From NCBI GenBank assembly GCA_900546245.1, contig URBY01000001.1, forward strand, positions 18,963-82,962: a stretch of 64,000 nt of DNA, given 5' to 3'. Within the stretch, counting starts at the first letter, position 1, and the number at the start of each line of letters is the position of its first letter. Under the pieces are notes generated by a model, which was not told the origin of the DNA, searched no databases, and was given only the letters and a program-made list of their open reading frames with translations. The translations under genes and the position numbers were made by a program. Below, in pieces: positions 47,009-58,101 of the stretch. The stretch is from an uncultured Mycoplasmatota bacterium. Lineage in GTDB: Bacteria > Bacillota_I > Bacilli_A > RF39 > UBA660.

Positions 47009-47440
47009 ATGAAATATGTAAAAAAAGAAAATAATAAGGAAATTTTGTATATTCAAAATAAAGATATTAATTTTATTATAAATTATTCATATATGCCTAA
47101 ATATATAAAGGATACAATTCCTTTAGAAGCACTTATTTTATCTTCTATGGATGAATATAGAAAGTATGCTGATCAATCCATAGTAAAATGGTTTAAAGAT
47201 GCTTTTTATATATTAGATTCAGATGAAGTTAATTCAATGAGTATTTCAGAAATAAATGATAAAATTATATCAAACACAAAAAAAGTTAATGATTTATTAG
47301 ACAGATGGAAAAAGATACCAAGGAAAAAGAGGAAAGAAAACAATGAATTATATAATCTTTCTACTTTAATAAATTATCAAACAAAAAGTTTAAAAGAGGA
47401 ACTTGATAAAAGAAAAAGAACTAATATGTTAAAATATTAG
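47009..47440 (+). CDS. Hypothetical charged helical protein
   Basis: A 143-residue protein I do not recognise. It has a strand-rich start (ILYIQNKDINFIINYSYMP), a middle helix pair and a Lys/Arg-rich C-terminal coiled coil (LLDRWKKIPRKKRKENNELYNLSTLI). There is no signal peptide or membrane helix. It lies 39 bases after uvrB, in the same direction and with an AAGGATG site, so it may be cotranscribed with uvrB. Confidence 0.6.
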   Translation: MKYVKKENNKEILYIQNKDINFIINYSYMPKYIKDTIPLEALILSSMDEYRKYADQSIVKWFKDAFYILDSDEVNSMSISEINDKIISNTKKVNDLLDRWKKIPRKKRKENNELYNLSTLINYQTKSLKEELDKRKRTNMLKY

Positions 47441-47447
47441 TTCTTTT
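47414..47447. terminator. Bidirectional terminator
   Basis: AAAAGAACTAATAT and ATATTAGTTCTTTT form a perfect 14-bp stem between convergent genes. Confidence 0.9.
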
Positions 47448-50400
47448 ATTCTACAATAATATTTTTACTAGAAACTGTCACAACAGGTCTAATTTCTTTC
47501 TTTATATTTGCAATATCATCTTTTATAGTTGATGAGCTTTTACTTATATATTTTGCATAATTTTTTACATTTGTACTTTCTATTATATTTCCATATACAT
47601 CATATTTTTGTTTCATATATACTGAATTCATCAACCAGAAATCACTATTTCCATATAACCAAGATAAATCAGCATTATTACTTGAAATAAGTTTGTTATA
47701 TTCAGTTTCTGTTAATAATCTTACTTTATAATTTTTATATATATTTGACTGACATTTACCTTCTGATAAAAGTGTTCCACCATAAGATGCTGCTTGTAAT
47801 CCTGATGCATCATCACACACACTATTATCATATAATATAGGTAAATTCAATGTATTCATATTAACAAATTCATTATTTATAAATCCATTAATTAAAGAAT
47901 CACTCCATTTATATATGTCATTATTAGATGTAGTATGTCCTAATTTAGTTGATATTGTTCCTGAATCTGCTAATAAAGTTAATATTTGACCATTATTATC
48001 ACTATTTTCAGTATTAATTACATGGAAGTCAACTCCACCATATCTTATTGCTTCACCAATACTATAACTATTATAATCAGTTGATGCATCAGTTGCTTCA
48101 CTTTCTGGTTCATATGAACTTATTTCTAAAAGTGTTACCGTATTAATAAAACTTCTAGCTTCTAATTGTGTTGGCATATTTAGCATTATTGTAAGATATC
48201 TTTTTTCACCTGGCATAATTAAATCATTTTCAAGTGCTACACTCCTAATTTCATCATTTGAAACAAACCAATCTTTATTTGCAGGATCATCTATATTAAA
48301 TGTTAATCCAACAGGAATATCTTCATTTATTAATTTTACATATCCTGGTGTTGAAGAATTGTTTGTAATTTCAATTCCATAGTATACTTTTGCAGATGCA
48401 CGTAAACTATTTTTTACACTTAATGAAACCTTTTTTTCATTATTATAAGTTAAAATACTATTCGAATTATTATAATTTAAATCTATTTTTGTAATATATT
48501 TATTTATAGAAAAACCAAATGTTTTTCTTGAAATTAGACCAATATTCATATCAGTTACTGATTCTATTTCTCTAGTAACCTTAATACCATCAGATTCTTC
48601 AGGAGTTTTCTTATTACTTATTTCAATCATATTATCAGAAACTTTATATCCATCTGAATCAATAGCAGTATTTTCACTAGCGTATCTTAATGTTAAATCA
48701 TATACAGAATTATCAAAATTTGCTCTTATTTTATATCTACCAACATTTAAGTTTTTAAATATATATTTACCATCTTTATCTGTAACTGTTGTATCTACTT
48801 CTGTCATATTATTTTCTGAATCAAGTTTATATAATGTAACCGGCATATCACTATAATATGTATCGCCTATATCTTCTACACCATTTTCATTATTATCAAT
48901 AAATACTCTACCTGAAATATTTCTACTTATAACTCTTGCCTCTATTTTATTTGATTCATTTTGAGCATATGTTTTAGAAGCACCAACATAGGAATTAATA
49001 TATTTATTAGAATAATTATTATCTTTAGGTTTAATCCATAATTTAATATCATCAGCATATGAATTTGCATTTACTGAAATATTAGTTATTTTTATTGCAG
49101 TTGCATCTACATATTCATTTAATGCATTACATTCCTTAAATTCATTCTTTTCATTAAATACTTCATTTGATAATTTATTATATTCTGAATTTGAACAATA
49201 TACTTTTACATTTCCAAAAGTACTTGGTAATTCAAGTTTAACTTTATATGTACCATTAAACTCAGAACCATTTTTATCACCATTACCTGGTAATATATCC
49301 ATAATAGCATAGTCTTTTATATTATTATTTGTATTATTATAAATACTTAATAAATAATTAAATTCACTATTCTTTTCTAATTTAGATCCTTTATCACCAA
49401 TTTTTTGTGAAACAATTACATTTTCTATACCTGTTGCATAAATCGTATATGAACCTGTTAAATATCCAAAATAACTTGTATCTGTTTCACCATTTACATT
49501 TATTGCATCAACTCTTGATTCAACAGTTAATGGAATTGAACTTCCTTTAAGTGTTGGCGATATTGTTGCTTTAAAATTAATATCTTTTATTTTCATATTA
49601 GGCTTAGTATATGGAAGCTTATACGTCAAATATGTGTTATCTGGATCACTTGTAACTTCAGGAGTCCCTAAATCTTTATCAGGAACATAAACAAGTCCAT
49701 TTGGTACTTTTACTCTAACACTTAAATAATTAATATACCATGTATCATCCGCACCAGAATTCATACTATCATCTGTAATTGTTGTTTTAATATTATAATA
49801 AATAGTTTCTCCATTATTTGCATTAAATCTATTTTTTAATGTACCATCATTATTTTTATTAGTAACAGTTACTTCTTCTCTTGATGTAAAATTAACTATT
49901 TTTAATGTATCCCCCCAAGGGCTATCAGTATCTATACTAGCAATATCACTTCCATTATATGTTGTTTTCTTATAGTTATTTGGATTTGTTATACTATTTT
50001 CATCATTTGTTACTCTAGGCGCAAAATATGAGATTTTAGCATCATAATCTGATGATGAAGCTAAAGAAGTTGCTTGATAAGTTCTTGTTATATCAGATAC
50101 ATCTCTAACTCTTACATTAGCATCAATAGTTACTTTTATATTATCAGGTAATTTTATACCTTTCTTAGTTTGTACAATTATCTTTGTAATTGGAATTTCT
50201 ATATTTTCTTTATCTTTTGCTTCACTTACTTTTTTAAATGTTTGTTCTACACCTGATTTTGCTTTAATGCAAGGACCGCCATATAAATTCATTATTTGAT
50301 CACTTAAATAATTATTTATATTTTTTTGAATATTAGCACAGCTTGACTTAACTATACTTAAGTCTTCATCAGAAATATTTGATTTAGTTTCTGAAACATA

Positions 50401-52020
50401 ATTAGAATTATTAAAATCACCTGTTACATATGTAATTTCAAAATCATCTGGTGATATTTTTTTATCACTTACACCTTCTATATTTATTTTTATATCATCT
50501 GTTAATCTTAAAGCATTAGGATCTATTTTAATTACTTCTTTTAATCCTTGATCTGACATAGTTTTCTTATAATTAAAAGTTGTTTTATATATTAAATTTG
50601 TACCCTTTGATACAGCACCTGTTCCATTTGTATCTTTTGAAACTTTAGATGAACCATTATAGAATTCACCAGTTAATGAATAATCAATTTCTTCATAATA
50701 TTTATTTACTAAATTTTTACTTATTGTTGGAAGAGTAATTAATGAACCATTTGTATCTTGAATCTTAAAGTTACTGATGCTTAAAGATGTTGTAATATCA
50801 TTTTTACCATCATTTACTGTTCTAGGTGAAAATACAGTTAATGCATATGTTCCTAAATAATGTTCATTTTTACCAATATTACTTCCTTTGGCACTTACGG
50901 TAGCGCTATTATATGTTACTTTATAACCATTTATAATACCATTAAATAAATCATTAGTTTTTTTAGATAATTTAACATTCCCAACATTTTTTATAAGTTT
51001 TGAATTATCAACTTGTGATGTACTATAAGGTTCATTTACAATTACTGATTCTATTTCAGATAAATTATCTTTTCCATAAAGTCTTCCCCAAGTTTCCTCC
51101 ATTGAAACGACTTTTGAAGAACCATTTTGATTAACGTTTACATCAAATGTAATATCATTACCATTTGGCATTGATAAACCTTTTATACCTTTTGAATTAT
51201 TTCCGTTTATTTTATATCCAAAAACATAAGTTAAATATCTACCTAAATTATTATTATATGTTGCCTTTTGTCCTTCTGATTCTTGAGTTAATAATTCTAA
51301 AGAAAAATCACCAGATTTTGAAGATACTACTGTTGGCATATAATTTAAAAATCCATTAATAGTACTTACCATACTATATTTATTAGCATTTTCACTATTA
51401 TATTCATAATTATATTTCTCAGTATCAAATGTTATACTGCCCAAATTTACTATATAATTTTCATCTGTATTTGTACTTTCTTGGATTTCAAATTTAGGAC
51501 TTATTTTCATACCATTTGGAGCACCTAAAACATATAATGTTACTTTCGCATCAAATGATCCATAAGTATCTACACCATTAAATGAATATATATGACTTGT
51601 TTCTCCTGGAGCACTATCTTTATCAAATGTTACATACTTTGAAACATCTTCTGGTAAAGTTACTTTAATATTTACTGTTCTTTCTTCATAATCATCATTA
51701 CCATTTTTATCCATTATTTCATAATTAAAATTATAAGATAATTCATCAAAAGATCTAACTATTCTATTTTTTGAATTATTGTCATTACCAGGAATATAAC
51801 CTGTTACACTAGAATAATTTGCTGAATTTGAATAATCTAATCCATCACTATTATCAAAATCAGAAATACCTGTTTCTATACTAGTTAAACTTATGTTTTT
51901 AATTGCAACCTTATTTTGAGCAACATCTGCACTAGCAAACCTATTATATACAAAAAAACTAATTACAATTAAAATTAACACAAAAAATATTATTAATATT
52001 TTTTTATTTTTAGTCTTCAT
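47446..52020 (-). CDS. Giant SdrD-B-like surface protein with C-type-lectin-like C-terminus
   Basis: A 1524-residue protein. A signal anchor (ILIIFFVLILIVISFFVY) is followed by a long beta-rich Asn/Ser/Thr region. An SdrD B-like domain (ISGRVFIDNNENGVEDIGDTYY) lies near residue 1040. A following adhesin-like domain (YGIEITNNSSTPGYVKL, PVGLTFNIDDP) matches that of the 7538-11587 product. The last 190 residues are a separate domain (EAIRYGGVDFHVIN, SDFWLMNSVYM, EIRPVVTVSSKNI) of the DUF6273/lectin-like kind, related in layout to the DGR target domain at 60041. ATG 52020 follows AGGTG. Confidence 0.78.
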   Translation of the reverse strand: MKTKNKKILIIFFVLILIVISFFVYNRFASADVAQNKVAIKNISLTSIETGISDFDNSDGLDYSNSANYSSVTGYIPGNDNNSKNRIVRSFDELSYNFNYEIMDKNGNDDYEERTVNIKVTLPEDVSKYVTFDKDSAPGETSHIYSFNGVDTYGSFDAKVTLYVLGAPNGMKISPKFEIQESTNTDENYIVNLGSITFDTEKYNYEYNSENANKYSMVSTINGFLNYMPTVVSSKSGDFSLELLTQESEGQKATYNNNLGRYLTYVFGYKINGNNSKGIKGLSMPNGNDITFDVNVNQNGSSKVVSMEETWGRLYGKDNLSEIESVIVNEPYSTSQVDNSKLIKNVGNVKLSKKTNDLFNGIINGYKVTYNSATVSAKGSNIGKNEHYLGTYALTVFSPRTVNDGKNDITTSLSISNFKIQDTNGSLITLPTISKNLVNKYYEEIDYSLTGEFYNGSSKVSKDTNGTGAVSKGTNLIYKTTFNYKKTMSDQGLKEVIKIDPNALRLTDDIKINIEGVSDKKISPDDFEITYVTGDFNNSNYVSETKSNISDEDLSIVKSSCANIQKNINNYLSDQIMNLYGGPCIKAKSGVEQTFKKVSEAKDKENIEIPITKIIVQTKKGIKLPDNIKVTIDANVRVRDVSDITRTYQATSLASSSDYDAKISYFAPRVTNDENSITNPNNYKKTTYNGSDIASIDTDSPWGDTLKIVNFTSREEVTVTNKNNDGTLKNRFNANNGETIYYNIKTTITDDSMNSGADDTWYINYLSVRVKVPNGLVYVPDKDLGTPEVTSDPDNTYLTYKLPYTKPNMKIKDINFKATISPTLKGSSIPLTVESRVDAINVNGETDTSYFGYLTGSYTIYATGIENVIVSQKIGDKGSKLEKNSEFNYLLSIYNNTNNNIKDYAIMDILPGNGDKNGSEFNGTYKVKLELPSTFGNVKVYCSNSEYNKLSNEVFNEKNEFKECNALNEYVDATAIKITNISVNANSYADDIKLWIKPKDNNYSNKYINSYVGASKTYAQNESNKIEARVISRNISGRVFIDNNENGVEDIGDTYYSDMPVTLYKLDSENNMTEVDTTVTDKDGKYIFKNLNVGRYKIRANFDNSVYDLTLRYASENTAIDSDGYKVSDNMIEISNKKTPEESDGIKVTREIESVTDMNIGLISRKTFGFSINKYITKIDLNYNNSNSILTYNNEKKVSLSVKNSLRASAKVYYGIEITNNSSTPGYVKLINEDIPVGLTFNIDDPANKDWFVSNDEIRSVALENDLIMPGEKRYLTIMLNMPTQLEARSFINTVTLLEISSYEPESEATDASTDYNSYSIGEAIRYGGVDFHVINTENSDNNGQILTLLADSGTISTKLGHTTSNNDIYKWSDSLINGFINNEFVNMNTLNLPILYDNSVCDDASGLQAASYGGTLLSEGKCQSNIYKNYKVRLLTETEYNKLISSNNADLSWLYGNSDFWLMNSVYMKQKYDVYGNIIESTNVKNYAKYISKSSSTIKDDIANIKKEIRPVVTVSSKNIIVE

Positions 52021-52044
52021 ATGCTTCACCTATTCTTTAATAAA

Positions 52045-52073
52045 ATTATATCAATATATGCACTTTTTTTCAA
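52045..52073 (-). promoter_or_regulatory. Promoter of the 47446-52020 surface protein
   Basis: On the minus strand TTGAAA and TATAAT with a 17-base spacer, downstream of the terminator of the upstream unit. Confidence 0.75.
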
Positions 52074-52086
52074 TGAAAACGAAAAA

Positions 52087-52110
52087 AAATATCTATGTTT
52101 TTAGATATTT
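52087..52110 (-). terminator. Terminator after the 52112-52786 gene
   Basis: AAATATCTA and TAGATATTT arms with a T run on the minus strand, so the giant protein downstream has its own promoter. Confidence 0.75.
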
Positions 52111-52111
52111 T

Positions 52112-52786
52112 TTACTCAAAATCATAACTCCAACTAATTTTTGTAATTTTTCCATATTTATAAGAAATATTTAATCTTGAAATATTAGATACAGTATCAC
52201 CTACTAATGCATCTCTATTTATGTATACTACCTCTTTATCATTTCTTATACCTAAATAAATTGTATCTTTTATTTCTTCTTCATTTAATGCATCTACTGA
52301 GTAATTTCCATATAAATATGTTCCTTTTTTATTTTCAACTTTAAATTTCTTTATAGTTTTGATAATTTTATCATTTACCTTTATATTTCTGCTTACTTTA
52401 TATTTATTATTTGTTACCTCTACTTTAGTTAACATATAATCACTATAATTTTCTTTTAAAGTTAATTTTAAGCCCTTATATTCTAATATTTTATAACTAT
52501 ATTTATCTTTAGTTATTTTATCTTCTTTTACGGGAGTACCAAATTTCTTTTTTACTTCTTTTTCACTTGTTCCATATTTTACACCATCTATTACTAAATC
52601 AGACATTGAAAATATTTTATTATTATTTTTACTTACCATAACTGTATCAAATTCTCTGTAATTTCTTGAAGCAAGTAATAGGATTAATAATATTACAATT
52701 ATTATAGATGTTATTTTTAGAATTAATTTATCTCTTTTTAACTCTTGTTCTATTGTTTTTTTAGTTTTCTTTTCATTCTTTTTCAT
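52112..52786 (-). CDS. Membrane-anchored protein of the surface locus
   Basis: A 224-residue protein with a Lys-rich cytoplasmic start, one membrane helix (ITSIIIVILLILLLA, about residues 26-41) and an extracellular strand-rich region (DLVIDGVKYGTSEKEVKKKFGTPVKE). The GxxxxEVKKKFGTP pattern recalls SmpA/OmlA-like or DUF-type beta-alpha repeats. I do not assign a function. It is 8 bases downstream of the Cna-B giant and most likely cotranslated with it. Confidence 0.6.
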   Translation of the reverse strand: MKKNEKKTKKTIEQELKRDKLILKITSIIIVILLILLLASRNYREFDTVMVSKNNNKIFSMSDLVIDGVKYGTSEKEVKKKFGTPVKEDKITKDKYSYKILEYKGLKLTLKENYSDYMLTKVEVTNNKYKVSRNIKVNDKIIKTIKKFKVENKKGTYLYGNYSVDALNEEEIKDTIYLGIRNDKEVVYINRDALVGDTVSNISRLNISYKYGKITKISWSYDFE

Positions 52787-52794
52787 ATTTTCAC

Positions 52795-55700
52795 CTACTT
52801 AGCCTTTTTCTTTAATATCATTAATAAAGATATTAAAGCAACTAATATTGATATTATTAATCCATATTTTATTACAGTTTGTCCTGTTTGTATACTTACT
52901 ATAAGTTCAGCACTTGAACTTGATTTTATCTCTATCTTTTCTGTTTTTCCTTTATTTACTATTATTGAATTTCCATATACATTTCCGCTTCCATCTACAA
53001 AGAATGTCGCTACATTTGGATTTTTATTTAATTCTTTTCCTGGTGCAGCTTTTGTTTCTACTATTCTATATTGTCCTTCTTCTAAATAATATACTGTTGC
53101 ACTTCCATTTTTTGTTTCTATCTTTGTATTTGTTGTATTACTATCTGCTTTATAATAAAATCCATTTTCTGTTACTTCTTTTGTAACTGTCACATCATGA
53201 TATTTTTTATTATCATCTAATTTTTGAAGTTTAAATTCTGCTCCATCTAATAGTTTATTATATTCATCATATTTATAGAACGTAAATGGTGTTGGTTTAT
53301 TTACAAGTTCCTTATATGTATCTGCTATATAATCTTTGTTTGCTTCTATTGTTACCATTGTATATCTATCTTCTTCTTTTTTTGGAAGTGAATATCCTTT
53401 TGGTGCTTTTACTTCTTCTATTATATAACAATGTCCATATTCTAAATATTGGATTAATGCTTCTCCTTGTTTTATTTCTACTTTTTCATTTTTTGTATTT
53501 TCTGTATTTTCAAATTCTGACCATGTTCCTAGATATTTTACATATGTTAGTTTTGTAATATCATTTACTGGTATATCACTACATTTTGCATCTTCTCTAT
53601 CTGTACATGTTTTTATTGTATCTGTATCTTTCTCTGGTCTATTTTCATATACTCCATCTCTTATTGTTTTTAATTTTAATAATGTCTTTGGTTGATTCAT
53701 TGCTGATAAATTTGCATCACATGTTGTTCCTTCATATACTTTAAATTCTGCACCTTCTAGTAACTCTCCATCATCAGAATATTTTCTTATTAATAATGAT
53801 GTTGGTTTATTTGGAACATCTACTTCATCTACTTTTACTGTTGTACTTGTTACAGTAAATGATGTTTCAGCATTTACTCCTTCTGGTAATGTATAATTTT
53901 TTGGTGCCACTGTTTCAAGTAATACATAATTATAATCTGCTTCTAAATATCTAAGTACTAGTATTCCATTATATGGATGAAGTTCTGTTACATAACTTGC
54001 ACCTTTTTTTACATCACTATCACTTATTTTTTTGTATACTTCAACACCAGATAATCCTGCTTCATCATTAGGATCTTCTTCATCACCAGCAATAACTGCA
54101 CGTTTACTAAATTTAACAAGTGTCATACCATTTTTTTCTCTTTCTTCTTTTGTTGTATAATTTCCTGGATGACATTTTTCATTCTTTTTACATTTATATA
54201 CTTCAAATGTAGTTGTTTCATCATTTATTAAATAATTATATTTAGAGTCTCTTTTTTCAAATCTAACTCTTGTTGGTTTATCTTTAATAATATTTGTTGT
54301 ACTGTTATGAGTTGTATCACCACTTGTACATGGTATCTTATATTCAACACTCGTTGGTGTATTTGTAGTATTTTCTTTAACGTATACTGATCCTTCTGGA
54401 ACACTTATTTCTTCCATAGTATACTTTTTACCCCTGCATAAATTAGTTATTTTTATGTGTCCACCACAAGCATGAAGTTCAGTACCATTACTATCTGTTT
54501 GATCAGAACTTACATATCTATATTCACTATAACTGCTATCACTTGTGCAATCACCAACATCTCTTACTTTCTTAAGAGTTAAATACTTACCATTTTCATC
54601 TTTTAATTTAAATACAATCTTATCAAAATCATTTCTTTCTTTAGCATCGACAAAATCAACATTTTCATCGCTTTTATTTTTATCAGCCGCATCATAATAT
54701 GAATAATAATCTTTTTTAGTAAATGTAATTTCTGTTGGTTTATTTTCTAATTGTTGTTTAGATATTTCATATTTACCATTTCCGCATGCACTAGCATTTG
54801 AATTAGAACAATTATTTATAGTGAATTTATAACTGCTTTCTTCTTTATATTCTGGGTAGTAATATCCTACACATTCACTATAATTTGATGATGCTTCACA
54901 TGTATTACTATTTTTTTCCTTAATACTGTATGTTCCAACAGGTAAATGATGTATTTTTATTTTTCTTGTATTATCTAGATGTAATCCTGTTACTTTGTCC
55001 CCACTAATACCATCTACATCATTTTCACTATATTCATAAATTCCATCTTTTAATATAAATGATACTAAATTATTATTACTATCATATACGTTAAAATCAA
55101 GTTTCATTAATTCTTCTGTTGTTAAATCTTTTAATGTTTTTTCCTTACCATTTATTATTATTTTAATATCTTCTTCATCGCCTGATGATACTGTTTTTGT
55201 AAATTCAAATTCTGTATCATAGTTAACAAATCTATTTGTATTATTTGCACTATCTTCCGATGAATCTTTAGTGCTAAATACTGTTGATGCATTTATTTTT
55301 TTATTAGCATTTTTTCCAAATGTATGATATTTTGATGGATTTGTTTCTGTTACTGTATATGTTCCTTTTGAAACTCTACTTATACATACTTCACCATTTA
55401 TATCTGATAATAATATAGAAGCTTCATTTTCATTTGATGTTAATCCTGCATATACATAACATGATTTTGTTACTCCATTTGCATCTGTTTGATTTTGTTT
55501 ATCTGTTACTTTTACATATTTTTTATTAGATTCTTCTCCTATTGATACTTTAAATTTTGCATCTTTTGCTGATGCTTTATTCTCAGTATCTTTATACCAG
55601 TTTAATAAATATTTTGAGTCAGTATATGTTACTGCATCATTTACTTCTGCATTACAATATCCTATTTGTGTACTTTGATCTTTTGTTGTATTTTGACTCA

Positions 55701-58092
55701 TTGTAGTTGCTGCTACTTGTTTTGTTGCATTTGCTGGAAGTGCATAACCTTCTGGTGATGCTGTTTCTGTTACTGTATATGTTCCTTCATTTGTTCCAAC
55801 CATAAATGTTGCTATTCCACTATTATCTGTTTTTGCAGTATATGAATTACTACCTAAAGTTGCTGTAAATGTTGCACCAGTTAATGCTTCTCCTGTTGCC
55901 TTATCTACTTTTTTTACTTTTAAACAATAATATACAGGTTTATCAGTAAATGTATATGTTGTTGTACCAGCTGGGCATGTTCCATTTACCATTAATGATG
56001 CATTTAAATCTAATTTTTTAGTTGTTGGTGTACCATTATCATTCCAATATTTTACCTTTGTATTTGAAGGTGATGTAATTGAACTATTACCTGAATCCTC
56101 AACAACCCAATATCCATTTGGTGAATAATCTAGATTACTAAATACAACTTCACCATTATTATTAGTAGTAAGTTTACCTGCTTCTACTCCTGTTGTTGCA
56201 TTCGATAGTTTAAAATTAATTCCACTTAAATTTTGACCACTATATGCATCCTTTTTTACTAATTTTATACAATACTTCTTTTTTTTATTTGTTTTATTAA
56301 CAGATGTTACATAATAATTTCCTACTTTTGAATTAGTACTTGATACAGTGACTGGTGTACATGAATTATCCATACTCCATTCATTTGAATTTAAATTACC
56401 TAAACTTGTTTCTTTAATATAATATGTTCCCAATGTTAAATCACTAAATGTAGCAACACCATTTGAATCTGTTTTACCACTTGTAATTTTATTTGAACAT
56501 AAACTATTACTATATAAACTAAATTCTATATCAGTTTTATCAAAACTATTTGTTACATCTGTTCCATTATCTGTTAATTTCTTATTTACATTTATTTGTG
56601 CTTTATTATCTTCCCATATAAATTTATATACACCATATGATTGTTGTGTTCCAATATTATCAGCAGATGTAAATAATAATTGTAAAATCATTGAGTTACT
56701 ATCTTTATATAAAACTCTATAATTAAAATTATTAAACTCATTATATTTTGCATTGCTTTGTGCATCATTTCCGATATGAATACAATAAGCTGCTACCCAT
56801 AAATCAATATTATTAGTAGATTTTCCATCAGTTGATAAAAATGATAGACCATTTCCAAATCTTCCAGGTTCTAGTCTGTATGCAAATTCAACATCATTAT
56901 CAGTACTACCCGTTTGTGCATCATGTTTCAAACTAATATTAGTTACATTTGGAGTATATGTATTAAAACTATCTTTATTCATTGATGTACCTGGAAACCC
57001 AAAAACATAATTTTTATTATTTATTACGTTATGTAATACCCATCTTTCTGGACATAATCTTGGATTTGAATGGCATTCTGAAGCAGTATAATTACCATTT
57101 ATATAAGCATTTTTAGAATCATAGTCATTCTTTCTTGGATATTTTCCAAAAAAATGAAGACCTCCATTAACCTCATCATAAGAATATGCCCATTTTAAAT
57201 GCCATACCCCTGTTTCGTTTAATTTTAATGATGGTTCCCCCGACAATTTTATTTCTTGAACTGCCCCTGATTTTGTTGCATCACCAAATATATCAGCAGC
57301 AGAAACTTTTTTAGTTACATTAGATAAAATAGAGGATTTATTTACAACCACTTCAATTTTATCTGCCAACATTGGATTTAAATGCGTAGTAACTGTCTTT
57401 GAAGATTTATCATATGTAATCGAATTTTTATCTACTTTATATTTACCATTTACATATATATCAATATTATCTTTATCTATCTTTTTATTACTATCATAAT
57501 CATCAATTGATAAAGTTGTTTCAGTATCAAATCCATTTAAAGTTTGTACTTTCTCTTTTGTTGTTCCATTTTTTATTTCTGTTTTAACTTTTGTATTTAT
57601 TATTTTATCACTTGTTGATTTTACAAGTACTTGCATTTGGATTGATTCATTTTCATCTTCAAAATATTTTTTTGGTATTGTTAATTTTTTTGTTTTTGCA
57701 TCATATTTCGCATCACTTATAACTTCACCAAAAGTATTTCTTTTTGCAAATATATAATCAACAATATGATCTTTTAATATTTCATTTGCATTACTTATTG
57801 TTCCTTCATAATTGTCTCCAACTTTTTTCAAAGTTTCAAACCCATATGAATTATATATTATTGATGTAATACTTTTATCAAATATATCATCGATATTATT
57901 AATACCTTTAGATTCATTTTCATCAACAACAGTATATTTTACAACCATGGTAGCATCTGTTTTCTCTAAAGTTACTTTTTTCTTTGTTAAAGTAATTATT
58001 ACATGCTGAAGAATAAGTAATAAAACTACTACTAAAACAGCTATTAATATTATTTTTAATACTTTAGACTTGTTCTTTTTTTCTTTCTTCAT
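52795..58092 (-). CDS. Giant thioester/Cna-B adhesin with TGQ C-terminus
   Basis: A 1765-residue surface protein. A signal anchor (VLKIILIAVLVVVLLLIL) is followed by an Ig-like stalk and a thioester-type domain (Cys in AAYCIHIGND, Gln in IGTQQSYGVYKFIWE). About nine SpaA/Cna-B repeats then run to the end, each closed by an E-containing strand (YIKETSLGN, VTETASPEGYALP, LLETVAPKNYTLP, IIEEVKAPKGYSLP). Cys pairs are frequent. The C-terminus AELIVSIQTGQTVIKYGLII is a membrane helix with a KKKAK tail and mirrors the end of the 4966-7545 product. No LPxTG. ATG 58092 follows GGTG. Confidence 0.83.
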   Translation of the reverse strand: MKKEKKNKSKVLKIILIAVLVVVLLLILQHVIITLTKKKVTLEKTDATMVVKYTVVDENESKGINNIDDIFDKSITSIIYNSYGFETLKKVGDNYEGTISNANEILKDHIVDYIFAKRNTFGEVISDAKYDAKTKKLTIPKKYFEDENESIQMQVLVKSTSDKIINTKVKTEIKNGTTKEKVQTLNGFDTETTLSIDDYDSNKKIDKDNIDIYVNGKYKVDKNSITYDKSSKTVTTHLNPMLADKIEVVVNKSSILSNVTKKVSAADIFGDATKSGAVQEIKLSGEPSLKLNETGVWHLKWAYSYDEVNGGLHFFGKYPRKNDYDSKNAYINGNYTASECHSNPRLCPERWVLHNVINNKNYVFGFPGTSMNKDSFNTYTPNVTNISLKHDAQTGSTDNDVEFAYRLEPGRFGNGLSFLSTDGKSTNNIDLWVAAYCIHIGNDAQSNAKYNEFNNFNYRVLYKDSNSMILQLLFTSADNIGTQQSYGVYKFIWEDNKAQINVNKKLTDNGTDVTNSFDKTDIEFSLYSNSLCSNKITSGKTDSNGVATFSDLTLGTYYIKETSLGNLNSNEWSMDNSCTPVTVSSTNSKVGNYYVTSVNKTNKKKKYCIKLVKKDAYSGQNLSGINFKLSNATTGVEAGKLTTNNNGEVVFSNLDYSPNGYWVVEDSGNSSITSPSNTKVKYWNDNGTPTTKKLDLNASLMVNGTCPAGTTTYTFTDKPVYYCLKVKKVDKATGEALTGATFTATLGSNSYTAKTDNSGIATFMVGTNEGTYTVTETASPEGYALPANATKQVAATTMSQNTTKDQSTQIGYCNAEVNDAVTYTDSKYLLNWYKDTENKASAKDAKFKVSIGEESNKKYVKVTDKQNQTDANGVTKSCYVYAGLTSNENEASILLSDINGEVCISRVSKGTYTVTETNPSKYHTFGKNANKKINASTVFSTKDSSEDSANNTNRFVNYDTEFEFTKTVSSGDEEDIKIIINGKEKTLKDLTTEELMKLDFNVYDSNNNLVSFILKDGIYEYSENDVDGISGDKVTGLHLDNTRKIKIHHLPVGTYSIKEKNSNTCEASSNYSECVGYYYPEYKEESSYKFTINNCSNSNASACGNGKYEISKQQLENKPTEITFTKKDYYSYYDAADKNKSDENVDFVDAKERNDFDKIVFKLKDENGKYLTLKKVRDVGDCTSDSSYSEYRYVSSDQTDSNGTELHACGGHIKITNLCRGKKYTMEEISVPEGSVYVKENTTNTPTSVEYKIPCTSGDTTHNSTTNIIKDKPTRVRFEKRDSKYNYLINDETTTFEVYKCKKNEKCHPGNYTTKEEREKNGMTLVKFSKRAVIAGDEEDPNDEAGLSGVEVYKKISDSDVKKGASYVTELHPYNGILVLRYLEADYNYVLLETVAPKNYTLPEGVNAETSFTVTSTTVKVDEVDVPNKPTSLLIRKYSDDGELLEGAEFKVYEGTTCDANLSAMNQPKTLLKLKTIRDGVYENRPEKDTDTIKTCTDREDAKCSDIPVNDITKLTYVKYLGTWSEFENTENTKNEKVEIKQGEALIQYLEYGHCYIIEEVKAPKGYSLPKKEEDRYTMVTIEANKDYIADTYKELVNKPTPFTFYKYDEYNKLLDGAEFKLQKLDDNKKYHDVTVTKEVTENGFYYKADSNTTNTKIETKNGSATVYYLEEGQYRIVETKAAPGKELNKNPNVATFFVDGSGNVYGNSIIVNKGKTEKIEIKSSSSAELIVSIQTGQTVIKYGLIISILVALISLLMILKKKAK

Positions 58093-58101
58093 AGTTATCA
58101 C

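Noticed and set aside
52795..58092. LPxTG sorting signal on the giant adhesins
   Set aside because: No LPxTG-like pentapeptide precedes the C-terminal helix in either protein, and no sortase gene is present.
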